DNA from: an uncultured Commensalibacter sp.
GTDB taxonomy: Bacteria > Pseudomonadota > Alphaproteobacteria > Acetobacterales > Acetobacteraceae
Direction: 5' to 3'
DNA: 64,000 nucleotides
Assembly (NCBI GenBank): GCA_945266285.1
Contig: CALYOP010000004.1
Coordinates: 155,615 to 219,614 of the forward strand
Part shown: piece by piece, positions 1-10,106 of the stretch
Numbering within the stretch: the stretch's first letter is position 1
Layout: every line of letters starts with the position of its first letter
The notes under the pieces: generated by a model
Databases searched by the model: none
The model's input: only the letters and a program-made list of their open reading frames with translations
What the model was told of the DNA's origin: nothing
Made by a program: the position numbers and the translations under genes

Positions 1-218
1 ATTAAACGAAATGTTTGTTCAGCAATCGCAGCTCCAGAATGGCTTAACAAACTTTGTTCGAATTCCAGTAATGGTGGAGAAACCCGCTCATAACCATAAG
101 CAGAAAATACATCCATTAACCTTTGCAGTCCCTGCGCTTCTACTTCTGCTTCGGGAGGAAGCAAGTCACAGAAACCTGCTGGCAATAAGGCATTATTCAA
201 AGGGATATCGTCAATCAT
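1..218 (-). CDS. hisZ: ATP phosphoribosyltransferase regulatory subunit HisZ, N-terminal part (cut by window edge)
   Basis: Only the first 72 codons lie in the window; the gene continues beyond base 1. The peptide starts MIDDIPLNNALLPAGFCDLL and continues with an AEVEAQ...LMDVFSAYGYERVSPPLLEFEQSLL stretch, the class II HisRS-like N-terminus typical of HisZ. HisZ is a catalytically inactive HisRS paralogue that activates the short form of HisG in the first step of histidine biosynthesis in the cytoplasm. The start is the ATG at 218-216. It lies 40 bases downstream of serC on the same strand, so the two may be co-transcribed. A true HisRS is encoded separately at 24075-25325, which supports HisZ here. 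No catalytic region is visible to confirm it further. Confidence 0.82.
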   Translation of the reverse strand, partial: MIDDIPLNNALLPAGFCDLLPPEAEVEAQGLQRLMDVFSAYGYERVSPPLLEFEQSLLSHSGAAIAEQTFRL

Positions 219-258
219 AGAGTTTGCTTACCAGTTTATAAAACTTTTCTCCACGATT

Positions 259-1422
259 TTACGCAGATTTTACCTGAGCATAAGCCCAATCTAACCAAGG
301 TAACAAATCTCTGATCGAATCGCTCTCTACTGTTGCACCACCCCAAATCCGTAAACCAGGAGGTGCTTCACGGTAACTAGCGATATCATAAGCAGCATTT
401 TCTTTTTCCAGAATAGCTGCCATCTGTGCAATAATTTGACGCTGTTTATCTACGGGATATTGTTGGAACCATGGATCCGTTATTTTTAGACAAATAGCTG
501 TATTCGAACGATTAGCTTCTTCTTTGCAAAGAAACTCTAGCCACGTGGTTTTTTCAACCCACTCCGTCACCACTTTTAGATTTTCTTGACTACGCGCAAT
601 CAAAGCAGGCAAACCACCAATTGTTTCAGCCCATTGCAAACCATCTAACGCATCTTCAACGCATAGCATCGAAGGAGTGTTAATGGTATCTCCACGAAAG
701 ATTTTTTCATCCAACTTACCATTTTTAGTCAATCGGAAAATCTTTGGTAAAGGTCGGGGTTGACATTCCCCTTCTAAACGAGCAATCGCTTTAGGAGAAA
801 GGGCAATCATACCATGAGCGGCTTCTCCACCCAATACTTTCTGCCAAGACCAGGTTACGACATCTAATTTTTCCCACGGCATTTCCATGGCAAAAACCGC
901 CGATGTCGCATCGCAAATCACCAACCCTTTGCGATCTTCTGGAATAAAATCACCATTGGGGATTTTTACCCCCGATGTCGTACCATTCCATACGATAACA
1001 ACATCCCGATCCCACTGAATAGCTTGTAATTGAGGAAACTCGCCGTAATCAGCAGCAATTACACGCGTTTGCGCCAATTCTAATTGTTGCGTAACATCTT
1101 TGACCCATTCTGCCGAAAAACTATCAAAAGACAGAATATCTACTGGTCTACTTCCCAACAAAGACCATAAGGCCAATTCAACCGCACCCGTATCTGATGC
1201 TGGTATAATACCAACTTTCCAACCTTCGGGAATCCCTAAAATAGCAGCAGAACGGTCAATGACTTCGGCTAATTTTTTACGGCCTGCACCCGAACGATGC
1301 GAACGGCCAACTAATGCATCTTGCAGATGACTTAGATTCCAGCCTGGACGTTTCGCACAAGGACCAGAAGAAAAACACGGATTATTAGGAAGTTTATCGG
1401 GTTTTGAAAAAGATACGGACAT
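259..1422 (-). CDS. serC: Phosphoserine aminotransferase
   Basis: Cytosolic PLP enzyme of serine biosynthesis that converts 3-phosphohydroxypyruvate and glutamate to O-phosphoserine and 2-oxoglutarate. The protein has 387 residues, the usual size for the alphaproteobacterial SerC subtype, and starts MSVSFSKPDKLPNNPCFSSGPCAK, matching the FSSGP(C/T) entry motif of that group. The PLP-binding lysine is K195 in SWQKVLGGE. Downstream on the same strand comes hisZ after 40 bases. The serA gene that often follows serC in this class is absent from this position. A tRNA-Leu gene lies 49 bases upstream on the same strand. Confidence 0.93.
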   Translation of the reverse strand: MSVSFSKPDKLPNNPCFSSGPCAKRPGWNLSHLQDALVGRSHRSGAGRKKLAEVIDRSAAILGIPEGWKVGIIPASDTGAVELALWSLLGSRPVDILSFDSFSAEWVKDVTQQLELAQTRVIAADYGEFPQLQAIQWDRDVVIVWNGTTSGVKIPNGDFIPEDRKGLVICDATSAVFAMEMPWEKLDVVTWSWQKVLGGEAAHGMIALSPKAIARLEGECQPRPLPKIFRLTKNGKLDEKIFRGDTINTPSMLCVEDALDGLQWAETIGGLPALIARSQENLKVVTEWVEKTTWLEFLCKEEANRSNTAICLKITDPWFQQYPVDKQRQIIAQMAAILEKENAAYDIASYREAPPGLRIWGGATVESDSIRDLLPWLDWAYAQVKSA

Positions 1423-1471
1423 AAATACACCAACAAAAGCACGACTTAAGCGGCGCAGATTGCGTGCATTC

Positions 1472-1555
1472 TGGTGCGAGAGGGGGGATTTGAACCCCCA
1501 CGCCTTGCGGCGGTCGATTTTGAGTCGACTACGTCTACCGTTCCGTCACTCTCGC
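1472..1555 (-). tRNA. tRNA-Leu (anticodon CAA)
   Basis: On the minus strand the sequence folds as a class II tRNA. The acceptor stem GCGAGAG pairs with CTCTCGC, the anticodon stem GTCGA/TCGAC encloses the loop CTCAAAA (anticodon CAA), a variable arm follows (CGCCGCAAGGCG), and the T arm is GGGGGTTCAAATCCCCC. CCA is encoded at the 3' end. It decodes UUG leucine codons. Confidence 0.96.
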
Positions 1556-1669
1556 TTTCTGCTCCTCCTCATATCAGAGAATAATATAAAAAGACAATCC
1601 GGTAATTAAAAAAAATCTTAAATTTTTAATCTTCACTTCATCAGAATATGAAATTTTTTTAAAAATTTA

Positions 1670-1687
1670 ATTTGTTTGCTAACAAAT
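1670..1687. promoter_or_regulatory. Inverted repeat upstream of the macroglobulin-PBP1C operon
   Basis: A perfect 7-bp inverted repeat (ATTTGTT-TGCT-AACAAAT) lies about 90 bases before the start codon at 1777. It sits in a very AT-rich stretch (1556-1776) that must contain the operon promoter. It could be an operator or only a chance palindrome in AT-rich DNA; no regulator can be named. Confidence 0.25.
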
Positions 1688-1776
1688 CATAATAAAATTG
1701 CATAAACAATCAAAACATGTGTTTTATTATGATAGAATAAATCCGATGTCATAACAAAATAAAGGAATGATCCATT

Positions 1777-4700
1777 ATGGGGTTCATACGCTTTATAATT
1801 CAGCTTCCTTTTCAAATAATTTGTCTGATTTTAAAAGCAACAGGATGGATATTAAAACCCCTATTCGGTCAATGGAAATGGACACCCCCTTTTTGGATAA
1901 CCTTATGTAAAAAACATACTAAAACAACCACTTACGGCTTGCTTGGTTTGTTTATTATCATTCTTGGAAGCGGTTATGGCATTTATTGGTACAAACATCG
2001 CCCCCAGCCAATTATTCCAAATTTAGTAAAATTTTATTACGCTGCTCCACAAGCCACAATATTTCCAGATGATCCTAACGAACATCCGATCATACATCCT
2101 TTAAAAATTAATTTTTCAGGATCAGCAGCCCCCTTGAATCAACTAGGTAAGGATATAGCAAATGCCTTTCCCATATCACCAAATATTAAAGGAATATGGC
2201 GTTGGGAAAGCGATCATTCTTTGGAATTTCAACCCGATAAAGATTGGGCAATTGGTCAAAAATACACCGTTAATTTCAGTAACAAAGCTCTTTTTAACCC
2301 TCATATTGTTCTTAGAAGTGCTTATGAGCTTTCTAACCGTTATCCAACAATCCGATTTGAAACAACACCTTTTCAGGGCAAAATTATAAACACCAATTTC
2401 TATGAAGATCCAAAAGATCCCACCATAAAAAAAGGCACTTTTGAACTTCAATTTAATTATCCCGTAAATCCAGTAAGTTTGGAAAAAAATATTGAACTCA
2501 GGCTATATAAAAGCAAACGGGCCGGTGCAAATTATGAAACGATTTCTTATGACGTTTCTTATGATAAAACCAAACTACATGCGAGCATTATCAGCAAAAA
2601 TCTTTCTATTCCTACAGATGATGGAAAATTAACGCTGATTATTAATCAAAATGTAAAAAGCGCTTTGGGATCAAATGTTTTAGAAAAAAAATTATCGGAT
2701 TCGCTCTCAGTGCCGGGTTTATATACATTCCAGGCTGAAAAAATAGAAGCAAATACGATTACCAACCCCAACGGCACATCCGATCATGTCTTGCAAATAA
2801 CCTTTAATCGTCCTGTTGAAGATGGTGTGCTCTCACATAATATCTCAGCATGGATATTACCGAACGATTCTTCATTAAATAGAAATAAACAAATCGACAC
2901 AAATTATCTAAGTCACTGCCAATCGCTACCGCTTGAATTAATTCCTTCTGAAGAAAGTGTGCAAAGTGTGCAAAATGCGCAAACATTCAAATTTAAGGCC
3001 ATACCCCAAAGCAAAATTTACATTCTAATTGCAGCAGGTTTAAAATCAGCCGGTGGTTACATTACACCAAAGCCTTATGGCGAAAAAATTACAGTCCCCG
3101 ATTATCCCAAACATCTAAATTTCTTATCGGATGGGGCTTTATTATCATTAAATAGCGACAAACACATTTCCGTATTTTCGCAAAATATACCAGGAATTAG
3201 GCTGATTATTGGACAATTGCGCCCCCAACAATTACAGCATCTTGTTAGTTTCAGCGACCCGAATGCTTCTTTCAGCAAACCTAATTTTATCGATCCTTTT
3301 AACGAAGACCATATTCTTCAACGCTACGAACAAACCTTAAGTTTTAATGATCGTAAAGCCGAGCAAAAACCCCATTATAGTGGCTTTGATCTTTCTGCTT
3401 ATTTAAAACCAGAAAGGCACGGTATCTTTATCATTCATCTTACCGAATATGATGCTCAAAACGAGAAAAAAGAAAAAGACCGCATCATAGAAAGGAAATT
3501 AAAAGACGAAAAAAAACGCTATGCTATTGGGAATACCCCAATTTACGAAGAGAATAAAGAATTACCCCCGATTCAAGATACGCGTCTCATCGTTATTACC
3601 GATATGGGTATACTGGTTAAAAAGAATCTTGATGAAACGCAGGATGTCTTTATCCAATCCATTAGCACAGGAAAACCAATTGTAGATGCCAATGTAACGG
3701 TAATGGGCATGAATGGAGAAAAGCTCCTTTCACAGACTTCTGATGCGGATGGTATGGTGCATTTTCCCTCATTAACGGATTTTAAAAAAGAAAAAGAACC
3801 TGTTATGTATGTCGCCACTAAAGATGATGACCTTTCTTTCTTACCCATTAAAGGAAAAGGAAGAGAATTAGATTTTTCTCGTTTTGATATTGGCGGCGAT
3901 TCGAACACAAGTCATAAAAACGAACTTCAGGCATATCTATTCTCTGACCGCGACATTTATCGTCCAGGGGATACCGTTCACATCGGTATGATTGTCAAAG
4001 CCGTGGACTGGCAACAAAATGCTGCTGGTTTACCCTTATCAGTCGATATATTTAGCCCTGCAGGCAAACATTATGAATATCCTTTCAAACTCGATAAAAG
4101 TGGATTTGGTGAAGTCACTGCTCCACTTGATGAGAATGCACCAAATGGGCGTTGGTCTGTTGATCTGAACATCCCAGGGAATGAAAAGGATGAAGGTTAT
4201 ACTGGTCTACAAACAATCGGTCATACAACCATTCAGGTTAAAGAATTTTTGCCAGAACAAACGCGTGTTCAAACGCATTTCACGGAACAATCCGCTTTGG
4301 GTTGGGTTAAACCTGATCAATTAAAAGCCATTGTAGAAGCAAGAAATCTTTTTGGAACCCCTGCTGCTGATCGTCGTGTTGAAGCAAGCTTTCGCCTACT
4401 TCCTTTTGTACCGAATTTTAGTAACTGGAAAGATTATCAATTTAGCAATTCCAATAATATTCAGAATAGCTTTGAACAAACACTACAAGACTTAAATACA
4501 GACCAGAATGGTCAGGCAATTTTTAATCTCAATCTTGAGAAATATGCTAGTTCTAGCTACGCTTTATATTTTCTAGCCAAGGTTTATGAACCTGATTCTG
4601 GACGAAATGTTTCCGATAGCAATCATATCATCGTTTCTTCTAATGACTGGATGATTGGTTATAAGTCCATTGACGATTTATCCAATATCAAACTCGATGC

Positions 4701-7700
4701 AAAACCCAATCCAATACGGTTTATCGCTATTAATCCGCAGAGCCAATCAATTGAGGTCAAAGGATTAAAACTACGTCTTTTGGAAAGAAGATATGTATCC
4801 GTTCTGGTTAAACAATATTCTGGGCTTTACAAATATGAATCCAAAGAACGCGAAACAATTCTTAAAGACGAACCCTTTACTATTAATAAAGATGGAACCG
4901 ATTATACTATCGACAGTCATAAGGCTGGAGATTTTTCATTAATTGTTCTTTCTGACGATAATAAAGAATTAAATCGGATAAATTATTCGATTCTTGGTGA
5001 ACAAAATCTCTCTCGCTCTCTGGATCGCAATGCAGAGTTAAAAATTCAGCTGGATAAAAAAAGCTACAAACCTGGCGAATCAATCGAAGTCGCCATCCGT
5101 GCCCCTTATACAGGCAGTGGAATTATCACTATCGAACGTGACAAAGTTTATGCACATACATGGTTTCATACGGATACCACCAGTACTATTCAACATATTA
5201 CATTACCGGATAATCTCGAAGGAAATGGTTATGTTAACGTGCAATTCATCCGTGATCCGTCATCAAATGAAATTTTTACAAGCCCGCTAAGCTATGGATT
5301 ATCTCCTTTTGCTATTGATCTAGAAAATCGCCGCAATAATTTACAGCTCGAAGCTCCAGAAATGAGCAAATCGGGTCAAACAATTCATTTTACTTTGAAA
5401 AGCGCTCATCCAACACAAGCTGTAATATGGGCTGTAGATCAAGGAATATTACAAGTTGCCAATTATAAATTTACCGATCCGCTTGATTTCTTTTTCAGTA
5501 AAAAAAGCTTGGATGTAAAAACATTTCAAATTTTAGATCAGATTCTTCCTGAATTTAGCAAAATGATGTTATCATATGCTGCCTCGGGTGGTGACGCGGA
5601 AAAAGACCGTTTATTATATGCAGCACAGGTTAATCCCTTTAAACGTAAAAACGAAAAACCTGTTGTTTTCTGGTCTGGAATTATAAATGTCGATCAAGAA
5701 ACTCAGGTAACTTATACACCACCGGAATCTTATAATGGCACACTCAAAGTAATGGCCCTATCTGTTTCCGATGATCAGATTGGTCACGCCAGTCAAGAAA
5801 TGATCATAAGAGATGATTTCACGCTGAAACCAAATGCACCAACGACACTTGCACCTGGTGATGAAAGTGAGGTCAGTCTTTTGGTTTCTAATAATCTGCT
5901 TCATTTAGATGGTGCTCAAATCCCTATTACAGTAACTTTGAAAACGTCACCTCAATTTCAAATTATTGGCGACCCTCAAAAAACTTTGTCACTAGGAGAA
6001 TTAAAACAGGGTGTTGTAAAATTCCGTATTAAGGCACTTAAAGCTCCCTTAGGATCCGGTAATTTATTCTTCGAAGCTGGTTACAAACAAAGTTCGGTTA
6101 AAAATACTATGTCGATATTGTTGCGTCCAGCTTCACCCTATCAAACACAAATTACAATTGGACATGTTAAAAAAGGCGATACCGCCTCATTTTCTGACTT
6201 TCGTAATCTCTATCAAGAATCAGCAACACGTTATGCCAATTTATCCAACCTACCCACCGTCATTTCACAAGGCTTGAATATCTATCTGCTGGATTATCCG
6301 CATCTTTGTACGGAACAACTTCTTAGTAAAGCGCTGCCATTACTTATGATCGAGAAAAATCCTGATTTAAAAAAATCCTTTTATCAAACGCGTATAGCCA
6401 GCAATTCAACAGTTGAGCAGACATTAACCTCAATTATTAATATTATTCATGATCGACAAAATAATCAGGGTGGTTTTGGCTTATGGAATGCTGCACCTAT
6501 AGCCGATGATTTACTTACGGTTTATGCAACGCTCTTTATGCAAGAGGCTACTGAACACGGTATTGTTCTGCCAGACGATATGATGCAAAAAGCATTAAAT
6601 TATCTTAAGGACTATGCTGTTAGTGGTAGCAATGACAGCCTTCCGATACTCCGAAACAAGGCTTTTGCAATTTATATGTTAACCCGACAAGGCCAGGTTA
6701 CCAGCAATATTATTGCTACCCTAAGCGAGCATTTAAATACGCAATATAAAGGTAAATGGGAACAGGACGCTACTGCGGCTTGGCTCGCAGCTTCTTATAA
6801 ATTGTTAAAGCAAGATGAAATTGCCGATAACATGATTAAGAAGCCACTAAGTTATCTTCGCAAAGAAAACACTTCATCATCCGAAGATAATTTGTATGAT
6901 GCTGATTCATTTTTTAATAATAATTTGGATCAAGATGCATCGATTTTCTTTATTGTAAGCCGTCATTTCCCCACGTTACTACCGCAACTTTCAGGTAAGG
7001 CAATAGATCATATTACCACGGCTGTTGAAGAAAATGATTATAACACTTTTTCGGCTTCTATGATCTTATTGGCGCTGGATGCTTATTCTGACCAAACGAC
7101 TTCTGAAACCAATAAACTCTCCATTATCTTGGAAAAAGGGAAAAACCAACCTGTTGTTACAAGTACTCAGAATGGAAATCAGCAACAAATTAATTGGACT
7201 GAAATTCCTTCAGCTTTACAATTTAAAAATTCGTCCAATTATAAAGCATGGTATACCATCGTCCAAAAAGGATACGATCAAAACGTACCAAATACGGCTA
7301 TCAGTAAAAAGCTGGAAATCCTAAGAGAATATACGAATAAGAACGGCAAGCCTATTGAGCAAATCAAAGTTGGTCAAATGGTTTATGTCCATATAAAAAT
7401 CCGTTCCACAGATGGTAAGAACCATTCCAATATTGCGATTACCGACCTGTTGCCCGGTGGTTTTGATGCCGTTACCAATAATGCAAGACCTGATGATAAT
7501 GATGAACCAGATAGCAAAACAACAAAATGGCAACCGGATTTCGTTAATATTCAAGAAGATAAAGCCATGATCTACGGTACAATTAATTCCAATATTGGCG
7601 AATATATTTACCGCATTAAAGCAACGAATATCGGTAAATATATTATCCCACCTGCTTATGGAGAAGGTATGTATGATCAAACCATCCGAGCACGCAGTGC

Positions 7701-7734
7701 TTCAGGCGGTTACTTAACAATTACCGCACCTTAA
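1777..7734 (+). CDS. Bacterial alpha-2-macroglobulin family protein (YfhM-like, membrane anchored)
   Basis: A 1985-residue protease trap of the bacterial alpha-2-macroglobulin family. These proteins sit in the periplasm and are thought to capture invading proteases by a thioester-driven conformational change. The thioester motif is visible as CTEQ (Cys1511), in a helical region that matches the thioester-containing domain. Before it lie long beta-sandwich (MG-type) regions, including FSDRDIYRPGDTVHIG near residues 720-735. The N-terminus is a signal anchor: a basic stretch KKHTKTTT precedes one hydrophobic helix at about residues 51-72. There is no lipobox, unlike E. coli YfhM. The ribosome-binding site AAGGA lies about 10 bases before the ATG. 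The stop overlaps the start of the PBP1C gene by one base (TAATG), so the pair is translationally coupled. Confidence 0.92.
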   Translation: MGFIRFIIQLPFQIICLILKATGWILKPLFGQWKWTPPFWITLCKKHTKTTTYGLLGLFIIILGSGYGIYWYKHRPQPIIPNLVKFYYAAPQATIFPDDPNEHPIIHPLKINFSGSAAPLNQLGKDIANAFPISPNIKGIWRWESDHSLEFQPDKDWAIGQKYTVNFSNKALFNPHIVLRSAYELSNRYPTIRFETTPFQGKIINTNFYEDPKDPTIKKGTFELQFNYPVNPVSLEKNIELRLYKSKRAGANYETISYDVSYDKTKLHASIISKNLSIPTDDGKLTLIINQNVKSALGSNVLEKKLSDSLSVPGLYTFQAEKIEANTITNPNGTSDHVLQITFNRPVEDGVLSHNISAWILPNDSSLNRNKQIDTNYLSHCQSLPLELIPSEESVQSVQNAQTFKFKAIPQSKIYILIAAGLKSAGGYITPKPYGEKITVPDYPKHLNFLSDGALLSLNSDKHISVFSQNIPGIRLIIGQLRPQQLQHLVSFSDPNASFSKPNFIDPFNEDHILQRYEQTLSFNDRKAEQKPHYSGFDLSAYLKPERHGIFIIHLTEYDAQNEKKEKDRIIERKLKDEKKRYAIGNTPIYEENKELPPIQDTRLIVITDMGILVKKNLDETQDVFIQSISTGKPIVDANVTVMGMNGEKLLSQTSDADGMVHFPSLTDFKKEKEPVMYVATKDDDLSFLPIKGKGRELDFSRFDIGGDSNTSHKNELQAYLFSDRDIYRPGDTVHIGMIVKAVDWQQNAAGLPLSVDIFSPAGKHYEYPFKLDKSGFGEVTAPLDENAPNGRWSVDLNIPGNEKDEGYTGLQTIGHTTIQVKEFLPEQTRVQTHFTEQSALGWVKPDQLKAIVEARNLFGTPAADRRVEASFRLLPFVPNFSNWKDYQFSNSNNIQNSFEQTLQDLNTDQNGQAIFNLNLEKYASSSYALYFLAKVYEPDSGRNVSDSNHIIVSSNDWMIGYKSIDDLSNIKLDAKPNPIRFIAINPQSQSIEVKGLKLRLLERRYVSVLVKQYSGLYKYESKERETILKDEPFTINKDGTDYTIDSHKAGDFSLIVLSDDNKELNRINYSILGEQNLSRSLDRNAELKIQLDKKSYKPGESIEVAIRAPYTGSGIITIERDKVYAHTWFHTDTTSTIQHITLPDNLEGNGYVNVQFIRDPSSNEIFTSPLSYGLSPFAIDLENRRNNLQLEAPEMSKSGQTIHFTLKSAHPTQAVIWAVDQGILQVANYKFTDPLDFFFSKKSLDVKTFQILDQILPEFSKMMLSYAASGGDAEKDRLLYAAQVNPFKRKNEKPVVFWSGIINVDQETQVTYTPPESYNGTLKVMALSVSDDQIGHASQEMIIRDDFTLKPNAPTTLAPGDESEVSLLVSNNLLHLDGAQIPITVTLKTSPQFQIIGDPQKTLSLGELKQGVVKFRIKALKAPLGSGNLFFEAGYKQSSVKNTMSILLRPASPYQTQITIGHVKKGDTASFSDFRNLYQESATRYANLSNLPTVISQGLNIYLLDYPHLCTEQLLSKALPLLMIEKNPDLKKSFYQTRIASNSTVEQTLTSIINIIHDRQNNQGGFGLWNAAPIADDLLTVYATLFMQEATEHGIVLPDDMMQKALNYLKDYAVSGSNDSLPILRNKAFAIYMLTRQGQVTSNIIATLSEHLNTQYKGKWEQDATAAWLAASYKLLKQDEIADNMIKKPLSYLRKENTSSSEDNLYDADSFFNNNLDQDASIFFIVSRHFPTLLPQLSGKAIDHITTAVEENDYNTFSASMILLALDAYSDQTTSETNKLSIILEKGKNQPVVTSTQNGNQQQINWTEIPSALQFKNSSNYKAWYTIVQKGYDQNVPNTAISKKLEILREYTNKNGKPIEQIKVGQMVYVHIKIRSTDGKNHSNIAITDLLPGGFDAVTNNARPDDNDEPDSKTTKWQPDFVNIQEDKAMIYGTINSNIGEYIYRIKATNIGKYIIPPAYGEGMYDQTIRARSASGGYLTITAP

Positions 7735-10100
7735 TGAGCCCGGATTCATTTCGTTTTATTAAAAATTGGCTACGGCGCTGGCAGAACTGGATTTGTGCAA
7801 TTGGGCTTTTTTCCCTTATTGTAATCGGCTGCCGGTTATGGCCTCATCCACCACTAATAAACAGCTTACCACAATCCAGCATCTTTTATGATCGCCATGG
7901 CCAGTTATTACGCTTAACCTTGGCAAAGGATGACCGTTATCGGCTTTGGGTTCCTTTAGAAAACATCGCTCCTACCGTGATTGAAGCTGTTTTGTTGCAT
8001 GAAGATCAGTGGTTTTACTGGCATCCAGGTGTTAATCCTTATGGATTAATACGCGGTGCTTGGATGACCTATATCGTTCATGGTAATCGACAAGGTGGCT
8101 CTACCATTACCATGCAATTAGCCCGATTATTATATCAACAGGATACGCGAACGCCTTGGCGAAAATTGTGTCAGATTGCATATGCTATTCAACTTGAACT
8201 TTTTTATTCTAAAAAAGATATTCTTGAAGCTTATTTAAATTTTGCACCTTATGGGGACAATATTGAAGGCATACAAACTGCTAGTCTGATTTATTTCAAT
8301 AAAAAATCGGCCGATTTAAATCTACCTGAAGCGTTGACCCTCGCGGTTATTCCTCAAGAGCCCAATTTACGTTTAAAACACCAGAAAAATGGAAGTTTCT
8401 GGATTACCAATAACCATTTACTAAAAACAAAAGCACAGCTTTATCAAATATGGCAAAACGATCACCCACAAAGCGAACAGCAAAAAGTTCTTTTCAATTT
8501 GCCCTTATCTTTTCGACCCGTATCTCATTTACCTTTTGAAGCTCCTCATTTTACCAATCAATTATTGGTATCTAATAAAAAACCAAATAATTTCTACACG
8601 GTGTTGGATTTAAATATCCAGCATCTGTTAGAACAACAAATACACGAATTTATCCGTCAGTATAATTATCGAGGTTATGATAATGCTGCTGCGCTATTGA
8701 TAGATACCAACAATATGGCCGTCACAGCGATGGTAGGATCGGCTAATTTTTTCCAAAATACAATTCAGGGACAAATAAATGGCACGAATGTCCCGCGCTC
8801 ACCTGGATCATCGTTAAAACCTTTTGTTTACGCCATAGGATTAGATCAGGGAATATTGCATCCTCAGACCATACTACACGATGTCCCCATGACCTTTCAG
8901 GGTTACACACCAGAAAATTTTGATAGCCATTTCCTCGGCCCTCTTACCGCAACTCAAGCCTTAAATAAAAGTCGGAATATTCCCGCAGTATGGATTAGTT
9001 CAAAATTACATAACCCAGATTTCTACCAATTTCTAAAAGACGCAGATATTGGTTACTTAAGGAAAGCAAGACATTATGGTTTAACGTTAGTACTTGGTGG
9101 TGGAGAAATCACTATGCAAGATATGGCACGACTTTATGCTATGCTTGCTTATCATGGAAAAATAAGACCGCTTCGATTTTTACAATCGGATCCACAACCT
9201 GAAGGTAAAACGCTGCTGAGTGATGCGGCAAGTTTTATCACAATGGATATGCTCTCCCAGAATTACAGACCTGATAATATTGGTGGTGGAATCTATCAAC
9301 CTTTTCCAATAGCTTGGAAAACAGGTACTTCATCTGGTTTTCATGACGCTTGGACTGCTGGAATCTTTGAGCATTACGTACTCATTGTTTGGATTGGAAA
9401 TTTTGATAATAAGACAAATAACAACCTTATTGGTGTTCAAGCAGCGGCCCCACTTTTCTTCAATATCATTGACGCGCTGAAAGCTACTCAGAATCTTCAA
9501 AAATTGACAAGCTGGATTCCGCCTAAAAGCATTAAAAAAATAGAAATCTGTTTAGCTAGTGGTGATTTGCCAAATCATTGGTGTCCTGAATTAGGTTATA
9601 CTTGGTTTATTCCAGGAGTTTCCCCAATTCGCGTCAGTACATTACACCAACCGGTATTGATTAATGATGCTACTGGAAAGGCGGTTTGTCCGCACCTTGA
9701 AGGGAAAAAATTTCATACAGAGATTTTTGAATTCTGGCCTTCAGATCTTCGATCAATTTTTAATCAGGCCGGATTATATCACCGTCTTCCTCCCAGCAAT
9801 TATAATTGCCAGAAGGGGTGGAATAACCTATCTTCGCCGCACATTATCTCGCCTCAAAGAGCATCATCCTATACGCTACGGCTTTCAATTAAAGATCAAA
9901 GCCATCTTGCCTTAATGGCAAATAGTAATGGATCAGTCCAAACCTTATATTGGTTCGCTGATAATAATTATTTAGGAAGCAATAACCCAACACAACCTTT
10001 GTTCTGGCAGCCTAAAACAACAGGAAAATATCATTTGCGCGTTGTTGATGATCATGGGAAAAGTTCGCAAAGAATAATGAATATTCGCATTATCCCCTAA
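7734..10100 (+). CDS. pbpC: Penicillin-binding protein 1C (bifunctional peptidoglycan synthase)
   Basis: A class A penicillin-binding protein of 788 residues that polymerises and may cross-link peptidoglycan in the periplasm. In order it shows a cytoplasmic tail and transmembrane helix (about 17-35), a glycosyltransferase domain with catalytic Glu90 in LLHEDQWF and the QGGSTITMQLAR motif, and a transpeptidase domain with Ser359 in SPGSSLKP, SRN (412-414) and KTGTS (528-532). The C-terminal 90 residues form a beta-rich extension matching the domain typical of PBP1C. It is coupled to the upstream macroglobulin gene by a one-base overlap. This is the conserved yfhM-pbpC pairing, thought to let the protease trap protect cells while PBP1C repairs the wall. 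Confidence 0.95.
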   Translation: MSPDSFRFIKNWLRRWQNWICAIGLFSLIVIGCRLWPHPPLINSLPQSSIFYDRHGQLLRLTLAKDDRYRLWVPLENIAPTVIEAVLLHEDQWFYWHPGVNPYGLIRGAWMTYIVHGNRQGGSTITMQLARLLYQQDTRTPWRKLCQIAYAIQLELFYSKKDILEAYLNFAPYGDNIEGIQTASLIYFNKKSADLNLPEALTLAVIPQEPNLRLKHQKNGSFWITNNHLLKTKAQLYQIWQNDHPQSEQQKVLFNLPLSFRPVSHLPFEAPHFTNQLLVSNKKPNNFYTVLDLNIQHLLEQQIHEFIRQYNYRGYDNAAALLIDTNNMAVTAMVGSANFFQNTIQGQINGTNVPRSPGSSLKPFVYAIGLDQGILHPQTILHDVPMTFQGYTPENFDSHFLGPLTATQALNKSRNIPAVWISSKLHNPDFYQFLKDADIGYLRKARHYGLTLVLGGGEITMQDMARLYAMLAYHGKIRPLRFLQSDPQPEGKTLLSDAASFITMDMLSQNYRPDNIGGGIYQPFPIAWKTGTSSGFHDAWTAGIFEHYVLIVWIGNFDNKTNNNLIGVQAAAPLFFNIIDALKATQNLQKLTSWIPPKSIKKIEICLASGDLPNHWCPELGYTWFIPGVSPIRVSTLHQPVLINDATGKAVCPHLEGKKFHTEIFEFWPSDLRSIFNQAGLYHRLPPSNYNCQKGWNNLSSPHIISPQRASSYTLRLSIKDQSHLALMANSNGSVQTLYWFADNNYLGSNNPTQPLFWQPKTTGKYHLRVVDDHGKSSQRIMNIRIIP

Positions 10101-10106
10101 CATATC

